Shown in pieces: positions 15,221-22,752 of a stretch of DNA of 64,000 nucleotides. The number at the start of each line of letters is the position of its first letter. The stretch's first letter is position 1. This DNA comes from Candidatus Phycosocius bacilliformis (GTDB lineage Bacteria; Pseudomonadota; Alphaproteobacteria; Caulobacterales; Aquidulcibacteraceae). The stretch covers positions 62,001 through 126,000 of the forward strand of contig NZ_BFBR01000005.1 in the NCBI RefSeq assembly GCF_003112735.1, read 5' to 3'. The position numbers were made by a program, and so were the translations under genes. The notes beneath the pieces are model-generated. The model ran no database searches and was not told the origin of the DNA. It was given only the letters and a program-made list of their open reading frames with translations.

Positions 15221-17086
15221 ATGCTGATCGCCCGCCTTCCCCCTGATGCCATCAACCAAATCGCCGCTGGTGAGGTGATTGAGCGGCCGGCTGCGGCGGT
15301 GAAGGAATTGGTAGAAAACGCGCTCGATGCGGGGGCGACCACCATTCGCATCTTGGCCGAAGATGGCGGCATCAGCCGCCTGTTGGTGGAAGATGATGGC
15401 TGTGGCATGGCACCGGACCAATTGGCACTGGCCATCGAGCGTCACGCAACCTCCAAACTGGCGCCTGATTCTGACGGCCATCTCGACCTCTTGGCTATTT
15501 CCACCATGGGTTTTCGCGGCGAGGCATTGCCGTCAATCGGGGCCATTGCGAAACTGTCGATCACCTCGCGCGCGGCAGGGGCAGATCAGGCTTGGAGCCT
15601 GAAGGTTGAAGGTGGGGTACAAAGCGACCCTGTGCCCGCGCCCTGGCCCAATGCGCGGTCTGGCACGCGGGTGGATGTGCGCGACCTGTTTTATGCCACC
15701 CCTGCCCGGCTTAATTTCATGAAGTCAGCACGCGCCGAAAGCCTTGCCATATCCGATATGGTCAAGCGGCTGGCTTTGGCCCGTCCGGATGTGGCTTTCA
15801 CCCTCGACATGGACGGACGCACGGCGTTGAAAGTGGTCGCCGAGGGCAAAGATGCCGCCGCCCAGCGCGCAGCACGCGTGGCGGCGATTTTGGGCAAGGA
15901 TGCCGCTGCAGATGCCTTGGTTATTGAGGCTGAACGTGGTGAGATCCGTTTGACGGGTCTGGCGGGTCTGCCGACTGCGGCACGCGGCGATGCCCGCCAC
16001 CAGCATTTGTTCGTCAATGGGCGCCCCGTCAAAGACCCCTTGCTGAAGGGTGCCGCGCGCGCGGCCTATCAGGATGTGCTGGCCCGTGACCGCCATCCTG
16101 TCTTGGCCCTTTTCCTTGAGATGGACCCCCGATTGGTGGATGTGAACGTCCATCCGGCCAAGACCGAAGTGCGTTTCCGCGACCCGGCCTTGGTGCGCGG
16201 GCTGGTGATTGGGGCTTTACGCCATGCTCTGGGTGCCAGCGGGGTTCGCAGTCCCCAAGCACTGGGTCAGGCAACTTTGGGTGCGTTGGGTGCGTCAACG
16301 GGTTCAACCCTGCCCTGGCGCGGGCAAAGCCACGCCTCTGCCCCCATGATGGTCCGGCCGCAGATGGGCTGGATTGACGCACAAGCCGAGGCCACCTCCC
16401 TCCTGTCGGGCTTATCAGAACCCCAGGCCCGCACGCTTTGGCCCGAGACGGGGGTTACTCAACCATCGTCTGATGCCCTGCAGCCGGCGGCACAAGCCCC
16501 GGAAGATTATCCGCTTGGGGCTGCAAAGGCCCAATTGCACGCGACCTATGTGATTGCCGAGACTGCCGACGGCCTTGTGATCGTCGACCAACATGCAGCC
16601 CATGAGCGCCTGACCTTAGAAAGAATGAAGGCCGCGATGGCGGGTCATGGTGTTGCCCGCCAGCCCAGTCTGATCCCCGACATCGTCGAACTTGACGAGG
16701 CTGACTGTGAGCGCCTGCTGGCCCGGTCTGAGGAATTTGCCAGTTTTGGGCTTGGGATTGAGGGCTTTGGCCGTGGTGCGATTGCCGTCACCGAGACCCC
16801 AGCCCTTTTGGGCAAGGTCAATGCACGCAAACTCCTGCAGGATTTGGCCGATGATCTGGCAGCCTTTGACGAGGGCCTGTCGTTGAAAGAGCGCATTGAT
16901 GAAGTGCTGGCAACCATGGCTTGTCATGGCTCTGTGCGGGCTGGACGGCATTTGACCGGGGAAGAAATGAATTTTCTCCTGCGCGAAATGGAACGCACCC
17001 CACGTTCGGGCCAATGCAATCACGGACGGCCAACTTTTGTGAAATTATCTTTGAACGATATTGAGCGGCTATTTGGCCGCAAGTAG
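15221..17086 (+). CDS. mutL: DNA mismatch repair protein MutL
   Basis: A 621-residue mismatch-repair ATPase and endonuclease that links MutS to strand removal. N-terminal GHKL ATPase motifs are visible: ELVENALDAGA (about residue 29), DDGCGM (about 60) and GFRGEALPSIG (about 95), with KTEVRFRD near 310. The C-terminal domain has DQHAAHERLTLE, matching the DQHA-x2-E-x4-E metal-binding endonuclease motif, and ACHGSVRAGRHL, so it should be a nicking MutL, as expected for a bacterium without MutH. The ATG at 15221 is chosen because AAGGTGG lies five bases upstream and it gives the standard N-terminus. A linker of low complexity spans about residues 335-430. Confidence 0.95.
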   Translation: MLIARLPPDAINQIAAGEVIERPAAAVKELVENALDAGATTIRILAEDGGISRLLVEDDGCGMAPDQLALAIERHATSKLAPDSDGHLDLLAISTMGFRGEALPSIGAIAKLSITSRAAGADQAWSLKVEGGVQSDPVPAPWPNARSGTRVDVRDLFYATPARLNFMKSARAESLAISDMVKRLALARPDVAFTLDMDGRTALKVVAEGKDAAAQRAARVAAILGKDAAADALVIEAERGEIRLTGLAGLPTAARGDARHQHLFVNGRPVKDPLLKGAARAAYQDVLARDRHPVLALFLEMDPRLVDVNVHPAKTEVRFRDPALVRGLVIGALRHALGASGVRSPQALGQATLGALGASTGSTLPWRGQSHASAPMMVRPQMGWIDAQAEATSLLSGLSEPQARTLWPETGVTQPSSDALQPAAQAPEDYPLGAAKAQLHATYVIAETADGLVIVDQHAAHERLTLERMKAAMAGHGVARQPSLIPDIVELDEADCERLLARSEEFASFGLGIEGFGRGAIAVTETPALLGKVNARKLLQDLADDLAAFDEGLSLKERIDEVLATMACHGSVRAGRHLTGEEMNFLLREMERTPRSGQCNHGRPTFVKLSLNDIERLFGRK

Positions 17087-17091
17087 GATCG

Positions 17092-17108
17092 GAGGCAGCC
17101 CTTGCCTC
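17092..17108 (+). terminator. Hairpin after mutL
   Basis: GAGGCA at 17092-17097 pairs with TGCCTC at 17103-17108 around five bases, just after the mutL stop. The following 190 bases to the NUDIX gene are AT-rich and may hold its promoter. Confidence 0.35.
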
Positions 17109-17297
17109 TGGCTATTGGCTGAGACGATGCGCAAACAAATCGCATTAAACATCTCATTATAAAGCAGAATAATTCTTCTCACATAGGCAAGGTCTATCTG
17201 TGAGTGCCAATGCCCTGAATAATTCTCGCCCAACGGTGCGAACACACATCTGCCGAGCCCGCTTTCCGGGCGGGCCAACCTGTCATATGAGACGCTC

Positions 17298-17771
17298 ATG
17301 GCGCATTTTTCCATGCAGTTCGGGCGCACCGAACACGGCAAAATCTATAAAGAGCGACCCAGCGTCTATGGCCTGTGTGCGCGCAATGATGAGAAGATCG
17401 CCCTGGTCAAGGTCGGCGATGCGACTCGCTTTCACTATGATCTGCCAGGCGGTGGGGTCGAAAGCGGAGAAAGTGATGCCGAGGCCGTGGTGCGGGAGTT
17501 TGATGAGGAAACGGGCCTGACAGTATGGCCGGTTCGCCAATTGAACCGGGCGGGCCAATTCTGGATCAATGACGGGGTGCCAACCAATTCGCTCTCGGTC
17601 TTTTTCGAAGTGGAACTGACCGCCACAGAAGGCAGCCCAATCGAACCCGACCATGAATTGGTGTGGGTACCGGTGGAAGAGGCGCTCAAAAAAGTGCGCC
17701 ATGATGCCCACAGCTGGGCGATCCTGTCTTGGCTGCGAGAGCGGACCATCAATTTGCGGGGACGGCGCTGA
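17298..17771 (+). CDS. NUDIX hydrolase
   Basis: A 157-residue NUDIX family pyrophosphohydrolase of unknown substrate. The box is complete: GGGVESGES at about residue 49, then REFDEETGL, matching G-x5-E-x7-RE-U-x-EE-x-G-U and so able to bind the catalytic metal. The remainder shows the mixed alpha/beta fold with an aromatic patch (QFWINDG). Start is the ATG at 17298; the in-frame ATG at 17313 is an alternative, and neither has a strong ribosome site. One base separates its TGA from the ATG of the methyltransferase, so the two are surely co-translated with pyrB behind them. Confidence 0.85.
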   Translation: MAHFSMQFGRTEHGKIYKERPSVYGLCARNDEKIALVKVGDATRFHYDLPGGGVESGESDAEAVVREFDEETGLTVWPVRQLNRAGQFWINDGVPTNSLSVFFEVELTATEGSPIEPDHELVWVPVEEALKKVRHDAHSWAILSWLRERTINLRGRR

Positions 17772-17772
17772 G

Positions 17773-18393
17773 ATGGGCTTAGGCTTTTATGACCGCTTCA
17801 TCCTGCCCCGTTTAATTGGCTGCGCCTGCGGGGCAAAGCCCATCGCCAAGCAACGGGCCAAGATCGTCCCACAAGCGCGCGGTGTTGTGATCGATATGGG
17901 GTTTGGCTCTGGCAGCAATCTGGCATTTCTTGATGCAAGCCGGGTTAGCAAAGTCATTGCGGTGGAGCCTTCCAAAGCCATGCTTGACTGGCAGCGTGAT
18001 CAGCGCCGCAGCGATATTATTGTTGAGGAAGTGGTGGCCGGGGCTGAGGCAACAGGTTTGCCCGATGCCTGCGCAGATACCATCCTGTTTACCTATGCGC
18101 TGTGCACCATCCCCGATGCGCCTGCGGCCTTGGCCGAAGCCCACCGCCTTCTCAAGCCGGACGGGCAAATCCTATTTTGCGAACATGGCCGCGCCCCAGA
18201 CATCAAGACCGCCCGCACGCAGACCTTCATCGAGCCTGTCTGGAAAGCCATTGCCGGTGGGTGCCATTTGACGCGCAATACCCAAGGCATGTTGGAGGCT
18301 GGCGGCTTTGTCTGCGAGGAGGTGCAAACAATGTATCTGCCGGGCACACCGCGCTTTGCAGGCTATAATGTTTGGGGGCGCGCACACGCATGA
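17773..18393 (+). CDS. Class I SAM-dependent methyltransferase, METTL7-like
   Basis: A 206-residue methyltransferase. SAM-binding motif I is [15 protein letters not shown] near residue 39, then [14 protein letters not shown] near 60 and [18 protein letters not shown] near 125. The layout resembles the METTL7/thiol S-methyltransferase group, including the [17 protein letters not shown] block and the closing AGYNVWGRA. The substrate is unknown. It starts one base after the NUDIX gene, and its TGA overlaps the pyrB ATG in an ATGA junction. Its presence in front of pyrB is a linkage, not evidence of a role in pyrimidine synthesis. Confidence 0.8.
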   Translation: MGLGFYDRFILPRLIGCACGAKPIAKQRAKIVPQARGVVIDMGFGSGSNLAFLDASRVSKVIAVEPSKAMLDWQRDQRRSDIIVEEVVAGAEATGLPDACADTILFTYALCTIPDAPAALAEAHRLLKPDGQILFCEHGRAPDIKTARTQTFIEPVWKAIAGGCHLTRNTQGMLEAGGFVCEEVQTMYLPGTPRFAGYNVWGRAHA

Positions 18394-19364
18394 TGCCGCA
18401 ATTGCCCCCAAGCCGCGCGCCTTTCACCAAGCGCCACTTATTACAGATCGGCGATTTGAACCGGCTTGAAGCGCTGGAACTGATCGAGCGGGCGGAAGTC
18501 TTTCTGCCCTTTACCCAAGCACGCGAGAAAAAGCTGCCGACATTAAAGGGCCGCACGCTGGTCAATTTGTTCTTTGAGAACTCCACCCGCACCCAAGCCA
18601 GTTTCGAATTGGCCGGCAAGCGCATGAGTGCTGACACCGTCAATATGGCGGTCAAATCATCGTCGGTGGCCAAGGGCGAGACTTTGCTGGACACGGCCGC
18701 CACACTGAATGCCATGGGGCCAGACATTTTGGTGCTGCGTCATGGTGCATCGGGCGCAGCTCAGCTTTTGGCGCGCAAAGTGGGCTGTTCGGTCATCAAT
18801 GCAGGGGATGGCACACATGAGCATCCGACCCAGGCACTGCTCGATGCGCTGACGCTTAAACGGTCGTTCGGCCATGTCGAGGGGCTAACGGTCGCCATTT
18901 GTGGCGATGTGCTGCACTCACGGGTGGCGCGCTCCAATGTCATTTTGCTGTCGATGCTGGGGGCCCGTGTCCGCCTCATTGCCCCACCCACGCTGATGCC
19001 GGCCGATGTCGACCGTTGGGGCTGTGAGATCTACCACTCGATGGTTGAGGGCCTAGATGGCGTGGATGTTGTCATGATGCTGCGCCTGCAATTAGAGCGC
19101 ATGAATGGCGGCTATGTGCCCTCGGCACGGGAATATTTCCGCTTCTATGGCCTTGATGCCCGTAAACTCAGCTATGCGGCCCCACATGTGAAAGTCATGC
19201 ATCCAGGTCCGATGAACCGCGGGGTGGAGATTGATTCTGACATTGCCGATGATCCGCGCGTCTCGCTCATTGTCGATCAGGTTGAATCCGGGGTGGCTGT
19301 GCGCATGGCGGTTCTAGAAGCCTTGGCCAGCCATGGTGCCAATGATGAGGTGCTCGATGTCTGA
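18390..19364 (+). CDS. pyrB: Aspartate carbamoyltransferase catalytic subunit
   Basis: Catalyses the committed step of pyrimidine synthesis, carbamoyl phosphate plus aspartate. The 324-residue chain has the carbamoyl-phosphate site FENSTRT (residues 62-68), the KGET block near 95, HPTQALLDA near 145, and the aspartate-side GPMNRGVEI near 280. It is a standard catalytic chain; no regulatory pyrI is present. Two ATGs stand in a row (18390 and 18393); the first overlaps the upstream stop. The pyrC-like gene starts inside its last codons (8-base overlap), suggesting the two products are made together, as expected for the PyrB-pseudoDHOase complexes known in other bacteria. Confidence 0.95.
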   Translation: MMPQLPPSRAPFTKRHLLQIGDLNRLEALELIERAEVFLPFTQAREKKLPTLKGRTLVNLFFENSTRTQASFELAGKRMSADTVNMAVKSSSVAKGETLLDTAATLNAMGPDILVLRHGASGAAQLLARKVGCSVINAGDGTHEHPTQALLDALTLKRSFGHVEGLTVAICGDVLHSRVARSNVILLSMLGARVRLIAPPTLMPADVDRWGCEIYHSMVEGLDGVDVVMMLRLQLERMNGGYVPSAREYFRFYGLDARKLSYAAPHVKVMHPGPMNRGVEIDSDIADDPRVSLIVDQVESGVAVRMAVLEALASHGANDEVLDV

Positions 19365-20646
19365 GGGCCTCATTCATTTCATCAATGCCCGCTTGGTTGA
19401 CCCGGCCAGCAATTATGATGGGCCGGGTGAGGTATTGGTGGCCGGGGATCTGATACGGGCCGTCGGCCCCAGCCTGCCACGTCATCCTGAGGCCCGCATC
19501 ATCAATTGTGATGGCCATGCGCTGATGCCGGGGCTGATCGACTTGCATGTGTCGACCGGCGAACCCGGGGAAGAACAGCGTGAAACCTTGGCGACAGCTG
19601 GCAAAGCAGCAGTCGCTGGGGGGGTAACCACCATGGTGCTTCAGCCCGACACCCACCATGTGATTGACGATGCTGCCTTGATTGACTTCATCACCCGGCG
19701 TGGGCGCGACCAGTCGCCCGCGCGGGTTTTGGCCGCAGGGGCATTGACTGTCGGGCTTAAGGGCGAACGCATCGCCGAATTGGGCCTGATGGCAGAGGCC
19801 GGGGCCGTCATGTTCACCAATGCCGACAAGCCCATCATCAGCACCCGCACCATGCAGCGCTGCCTGTCTTATGCCACTGCTTTTGACGGCCTGATCGCCT
19901 CACGCCCGCAAGATCCCTTCTTGAGCGAAGGTGGCATGATGAACATGGGTGAACTGGCGTCGCGCCTTGGTCTGTCAGGGATTGCCGTGGCCGCTGAAAC
20001 CATCGCCGCCAATCGCGATATTCAATTGGCTGAGCTGACCGGTGCGAAACTGCTGATCGACATGATTTCAGCAGAAGCCACGCTTCACCGCATTCAGGCC
20101 GCCAAAGCGCAGGGACTGGATGTCAGCGCCTCCGTCAGCGTGCATCATCTGACCTTGAATGAGAATGATTTGGGCGATTATCGCACCTTTGCCAAACTCT
20201 CCCCGCCCCTGCGGACCGAGCAGGACCGCCTGGCCTTGGTCGATGGTGTCCGCTCTGGCCTGATTGATGTGATCGTCTCAGGTCATGATCCGCGCCCGGC
20301 AGAAGAAAAGCGCCTCCCCTTTGATGAGGCCGCCTTTGGGGCCAGTGCCTTGGAGACAGTGCTGCCAGCCGCACTTCTGCTCTACCACGAAGGTCTGATT
20401 GAACTCTTGGATCTGATACGCGCGCTCACCATCGGGCCAGCCCAGCTGCTCGGTTTGCCGCAAGGCCGCATCGAGGCCGGTGCACCGGCTGATCTCATAG
20501 TGGTGGATCTGGGTTTCCCCATCCGCTTTGACGCCAGCCGCATGGTGTCGAAATCACGCAATTCCCCCTATGATGGCCGCACAATGCAGGGTAAGGTTTT
20601 GAGCACTTGGGTTGGGGGCAAGCCGGTTTTCACAGCGGCCGAATAA
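19357..20646 (+). CDS. Dihydroorotase-like protein lacking metal-site residues (PyrC'/PyrX type)
   Basis: A 429-residue amidohydrolase of the dihydroorotase family, encoded with an eight-base overlap behind pyrB. Active dihydroorotases of this class have HxH after the first strand and a DHAPH-type motif late in the barrel. Here the first is H64-V-S66 within [14 protein letters not shown], and the second is S308-G-H-D-P-R313, so one His ligand, the catalytic Asp and the last His are replaced. The overall fold and length are kept. In Pseudomonas and other bacteria such a non-catalytic homologue (PyrX/PyrC') is a structural partner of PyrB, while a separate active PyrC does the chemistry. That role is the best inference here. 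Confidence 0.82.
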   Translation: MSEGLIHFINARLVDPASNYDGPGEVLVAGDLIRAVGPSLPRHPEARIINCDGHALMPGLIDLHVSTGEPGEEQRETLATAGKAAVAGGVTTMVLQPDTHHVIDDAALIDFITRRGRDQSPARVLAAGALTVGLKGERIAELGLMAEAGAVMFTNADKPIISTRTMQRCLSYATAFDGLIASRPQDPFLSEGGMMNMGELASRLGLSGIAVAAETIAANRDIQLAELTGAKLLIDMISAEATLHRIQAAKAQGLDVSASVSVHHLTLNENDLGDYRTFAKLSPPLRTEQDRLALVDGVRSGLIDVIVSGHDPRPAEEKRLPFDEAAFGASALETVLPAALLLYHEGLIELLDLIRALTIGPAQLLGLPQGRIEAGAPADLIVVDLGFPIRFDASRMVSKSRNSPYDGRTMQGKVLSTWVGGKPVFTAAE

Positions 20647-20685
20647 GGGTCTTGTGGGCACCATGCCACAGCTGAAGCTGGGGGG

Positions 20686-21273
20686 ATGATGGATTATCTG
20701 ATTGCAGTTCTGGGCGGTTATCTCTTGGGCTCGATCCCGTTCGGTCTCGTGCTGACGCGGATGGCTGGCTTAGGTGATATTCGCCAAGTCGGGTCGGGCA
20801 ATATCGGGGCCACCAATGTTCTGCGCACCGGGCGCAAGGATGTGGCCTTGGCCACATTGGTGCTGGATGCAGCCAAAGCTGCCGCTGCTTTGGTGCTGGC
20901 CCGCCATTTCTTCTCCGCCGATGCGGGCATGCTGGCTGGGGCTGCGGCTTTATTGGGTCATTGTTTCCCCATTTGGCTTAAATTCAAGGGTGGCAAAGGG
21001 GTGGCAACCTTCTTTGGTACCTTGCTGGTCGGCTCTTGGCCGGTTGGCGTTCTGGCTGGGGCCTTGTGGTTGGCCACAGCCTTTACCTTCCGCTATTCGT
21101 CATTGGGTGCGTTGGTGGCGTCTGCAGCCGCGCCACTGCTTGCAGTGGTCTTCCAGGCCAGCCCCATCGGGATTGGCGCCACGCTTTTCATGTCAGTACT
21201 GGTTTGGATCAGACACCGGGAAAATCTCTCCCGCCTGATCAAGGGTGAAGAGCCTAAAATCGGCAAGAAATAG
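20686..21273 (+). CDS. plsY: Acyl-phosphate:glycerol-3-phosphate acyltransferase
   Basis: Inner-membrane enzyme that transfers the acyl chain from acyl-phosphate to glycerol 3-phosphate, the first step of phospholipid synthesis with PlsX. The 195-residue protein has about five helices and the three family motifs: GSIPFGLVLTR (about residue 15), GSGNIGATNVLR (about 37) and HCFPIWLKFKGGKGVATFFG (about 87-106). Two ATGs in a row (20686, 20689) follow a G-rich ribosome site. It lies two bases before dprA, which is a conserved neighbour in alphaproteobacteria. Confidence 0.94.
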   Translation: MMDYLIAVLGGYLLGSIPFGLVLTRMAGLGDIRQVGSGNIGATNVLRTGRKDVALATLVLDAAKAAAALVLARHFFSADAGMLAGAAALLGHCFPIWLKFKGGKGVATFFGTLLVGSWPVGVLAGALWLATAFTFRYSSLGALVASAAAPLLAVVFQASPIGIGATLFMSVLVWIRHRENLSRLIKGEEPKIGKK

Positions 21274-21275
21274 AC

Positions 21276-22379
21276 ATGCACACCCATCAGGTGTTGAGTG
21301 ACCGCGACCGCCGCGACTGGGTCCGGTTGGCCCGCAGCGACGGCATTGGTCCGGTTACTTTTTTCGGCCTTCTGGCCCGATATGGTCACGTTAGCCATGT
21401 GTTGGCGGCCTTGCCGGACCTGTCGCGGCAAGCCCGCGGCAAGCCAATCCAGCTCATCTCTACCGCCCAAGCCGAGGATGAGATTGCCGCCACGCACAAG
21501 CTCGGCGGCATGATCTTGGCAGCTTGCGAGCCGGATTTCCCGCGCGGCTTAGCCGCCCTTACCCCACCTCCACCCGTAATCAGCATTGTGGGACAGGCAG
21601 GGCTCCTCGCCCGACCCATGGTCGGCATGGTTGGGGCACGCAATGCCTCGGCAGCGGGCTTGCGCTTAGCGCGGGAGTTTTCAGCCGGTTTAGGACAAGC
21701 AGGCTATGTCATCGCCTCAGGTCTGGCACGCGGGATTGACGGCGCCGCCCATGCCGCCAGCCTGACCACCGGGACCGTGGCTGTCTTGGCAGGCGGGCTT
21801 GATCATATTTATCCTCCAGAACATGAAAGCCTCTATCATCAGATTGCCGATCGCGGCGTGCTGGTGTCGGAAAGCCCGCTCTATGCCACGGTTCATGCGC
21901 GCGATTTTCCCCGCCGCAACCGTATCATCTCAGGGCTCAGCCAAGGAATTGTGGTGGTGGAGGCTGAGGCCCGGTCCGGTTCGCTCATCACGGCCCGGCT
22001 GGCGGCAGAACAGGGACGCGATGTCATGGCGGTGCCAGGCTCTCCGCTGGATCCGCGCGCGGCAGGTCCCAACGGGCTGATCAGGGATGGCGCACAACTT
22101 GTCACCAGCGTGTCAGATATTCTGGCGTGTCTGCAAAGCGGACGTGGGCTGACCGAAAGCAAGCCGGTCTCTTATGGTCATGAGGACCAGGGCATTGTGT
22201 TGCAGGATACTGATATCGACAAAGTGAGCCGACTTTTGTCTGCCGTCCCGGTGAGCTTGAATGATCTGGCCACGGATGCCGGCCTGCCGTGGCGAACTTT
22301 GGCAGCCATCATCGTCGAATTGGAACTTGCCGGCCGGGCAACTACCCAACCCGGCGGGTTGGTTTCAGGCCCAGTTTGA
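21276..22379 (+). CDS. dprA: DNA-processing protein DprA
   Basis: Binds incoming single-stranded DNA and loads RecA during natural transformation. The 367-residue protein has an N-terminal SAM-like region, the extended Rossmann core with VGMVGARNASAAGLRLA (about residue 112), ASGLARGIDGAAHAASL (about 145) and GGLDHIYPPEH, SGLSQGIVVVEA (about 215), and a C-terminal winged-helix-like (DprA_WH/DML1-like) domain of about 60 residues. Together with comF it suggests a possible uptake pathway, though dprA and comF are also kept in non-competent species. Its 3' end overlaps a small gene on the other strand by 38 bases. Confidence 0.93.
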   Translation: MHTHQVLSDRDRRDWVRLARSDGIGPVTFFGLLARYGHVSHVLAALPDLSRQARGKPIQLISTAQAEDEIAATHKLGGMILAACEPDFPRGLAALTPPPPVISIVGQAGLLARPMVGMVGARNASAAGLRLAREFSAGLGQAGYVIASGLARGIDGAAHAASLTTGTVAVLAGGLDHIYPPEHESLYHQIADRGVLVSESPLYATVHARDFPRRNRIISGLSQGIVVVEAEARSGSLITARLAAEQGRDVMAVPGSPLDPRAAGPNGLIRDGAQLVTSVSDILACLQSGRGLTESKPVSYGHEDQGIVLQDTDIDKVSRLLSAVPVSLNDLATDAGLPWRTLAAIIVELELAGRATTQPGGLVSGPV

Positions 22380-22566
22380 CCATGCGCTCATGGTCTTTTG
22401 CCCGTCGCGCCTCTTGCGCGGCAGCCCGCAGGCAGGCGGCCACACCCTCCATGCCATTATCCTCGCTCAGCTGTTCGAGTTCCAGGGCCAGATTGCGGAT
22501 GAAATCGGCGACCTCGGGGAGGTTGTTGACAGCGGTGGGCGCGACATGATCATGTCCTGCAGGCAT
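22342..22566 (-). CDS. Small conserved-looking protein, unknown function
   Basis: A 74-residue, mostly helical, charged protein that I do not recognise. It has an amphipathic segment (LPEVADFIRNLALELEQLSE) and a second helix rich in Ala, Arg and Lys ending in KPTRRVG. The start ATG at 22566 has an excellent ribosome site, AAAGGTG, five bases upstream, which is the main support for it being real. An AT-rich stretch at 22590-22620 could hold its promoter. It is antisense to the last 38 bases of dprA. Function unknown; it could be a helical adaptor or DNA-associated protein, but nothing in the sequence decides. Confidence 0.55.
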   Translation of the reverse strand: MPAGHDHVAPTAVNNLPEVADFIRNLALELEQLSEDNGMEGVAACLRAAAQEARRAKDHERMVKLGLKPTRRVG

Positions 22567-22752
22567 GTTTCACCTTTAGCGAGCGTTACCTGTTGTTTGA
22601 TATTTTTAGTTGTAACACGCAAGCGCCACACGTCAAGATGCATTACATCTGGATTTGCGGAAACCCATTGACATTGGTGCCATTGCAAAGACACCTCCGC
22701 GCGGGACTGACTGTATTGGTCACCATCCACCCTTTATCTTGAAACGCCACTC

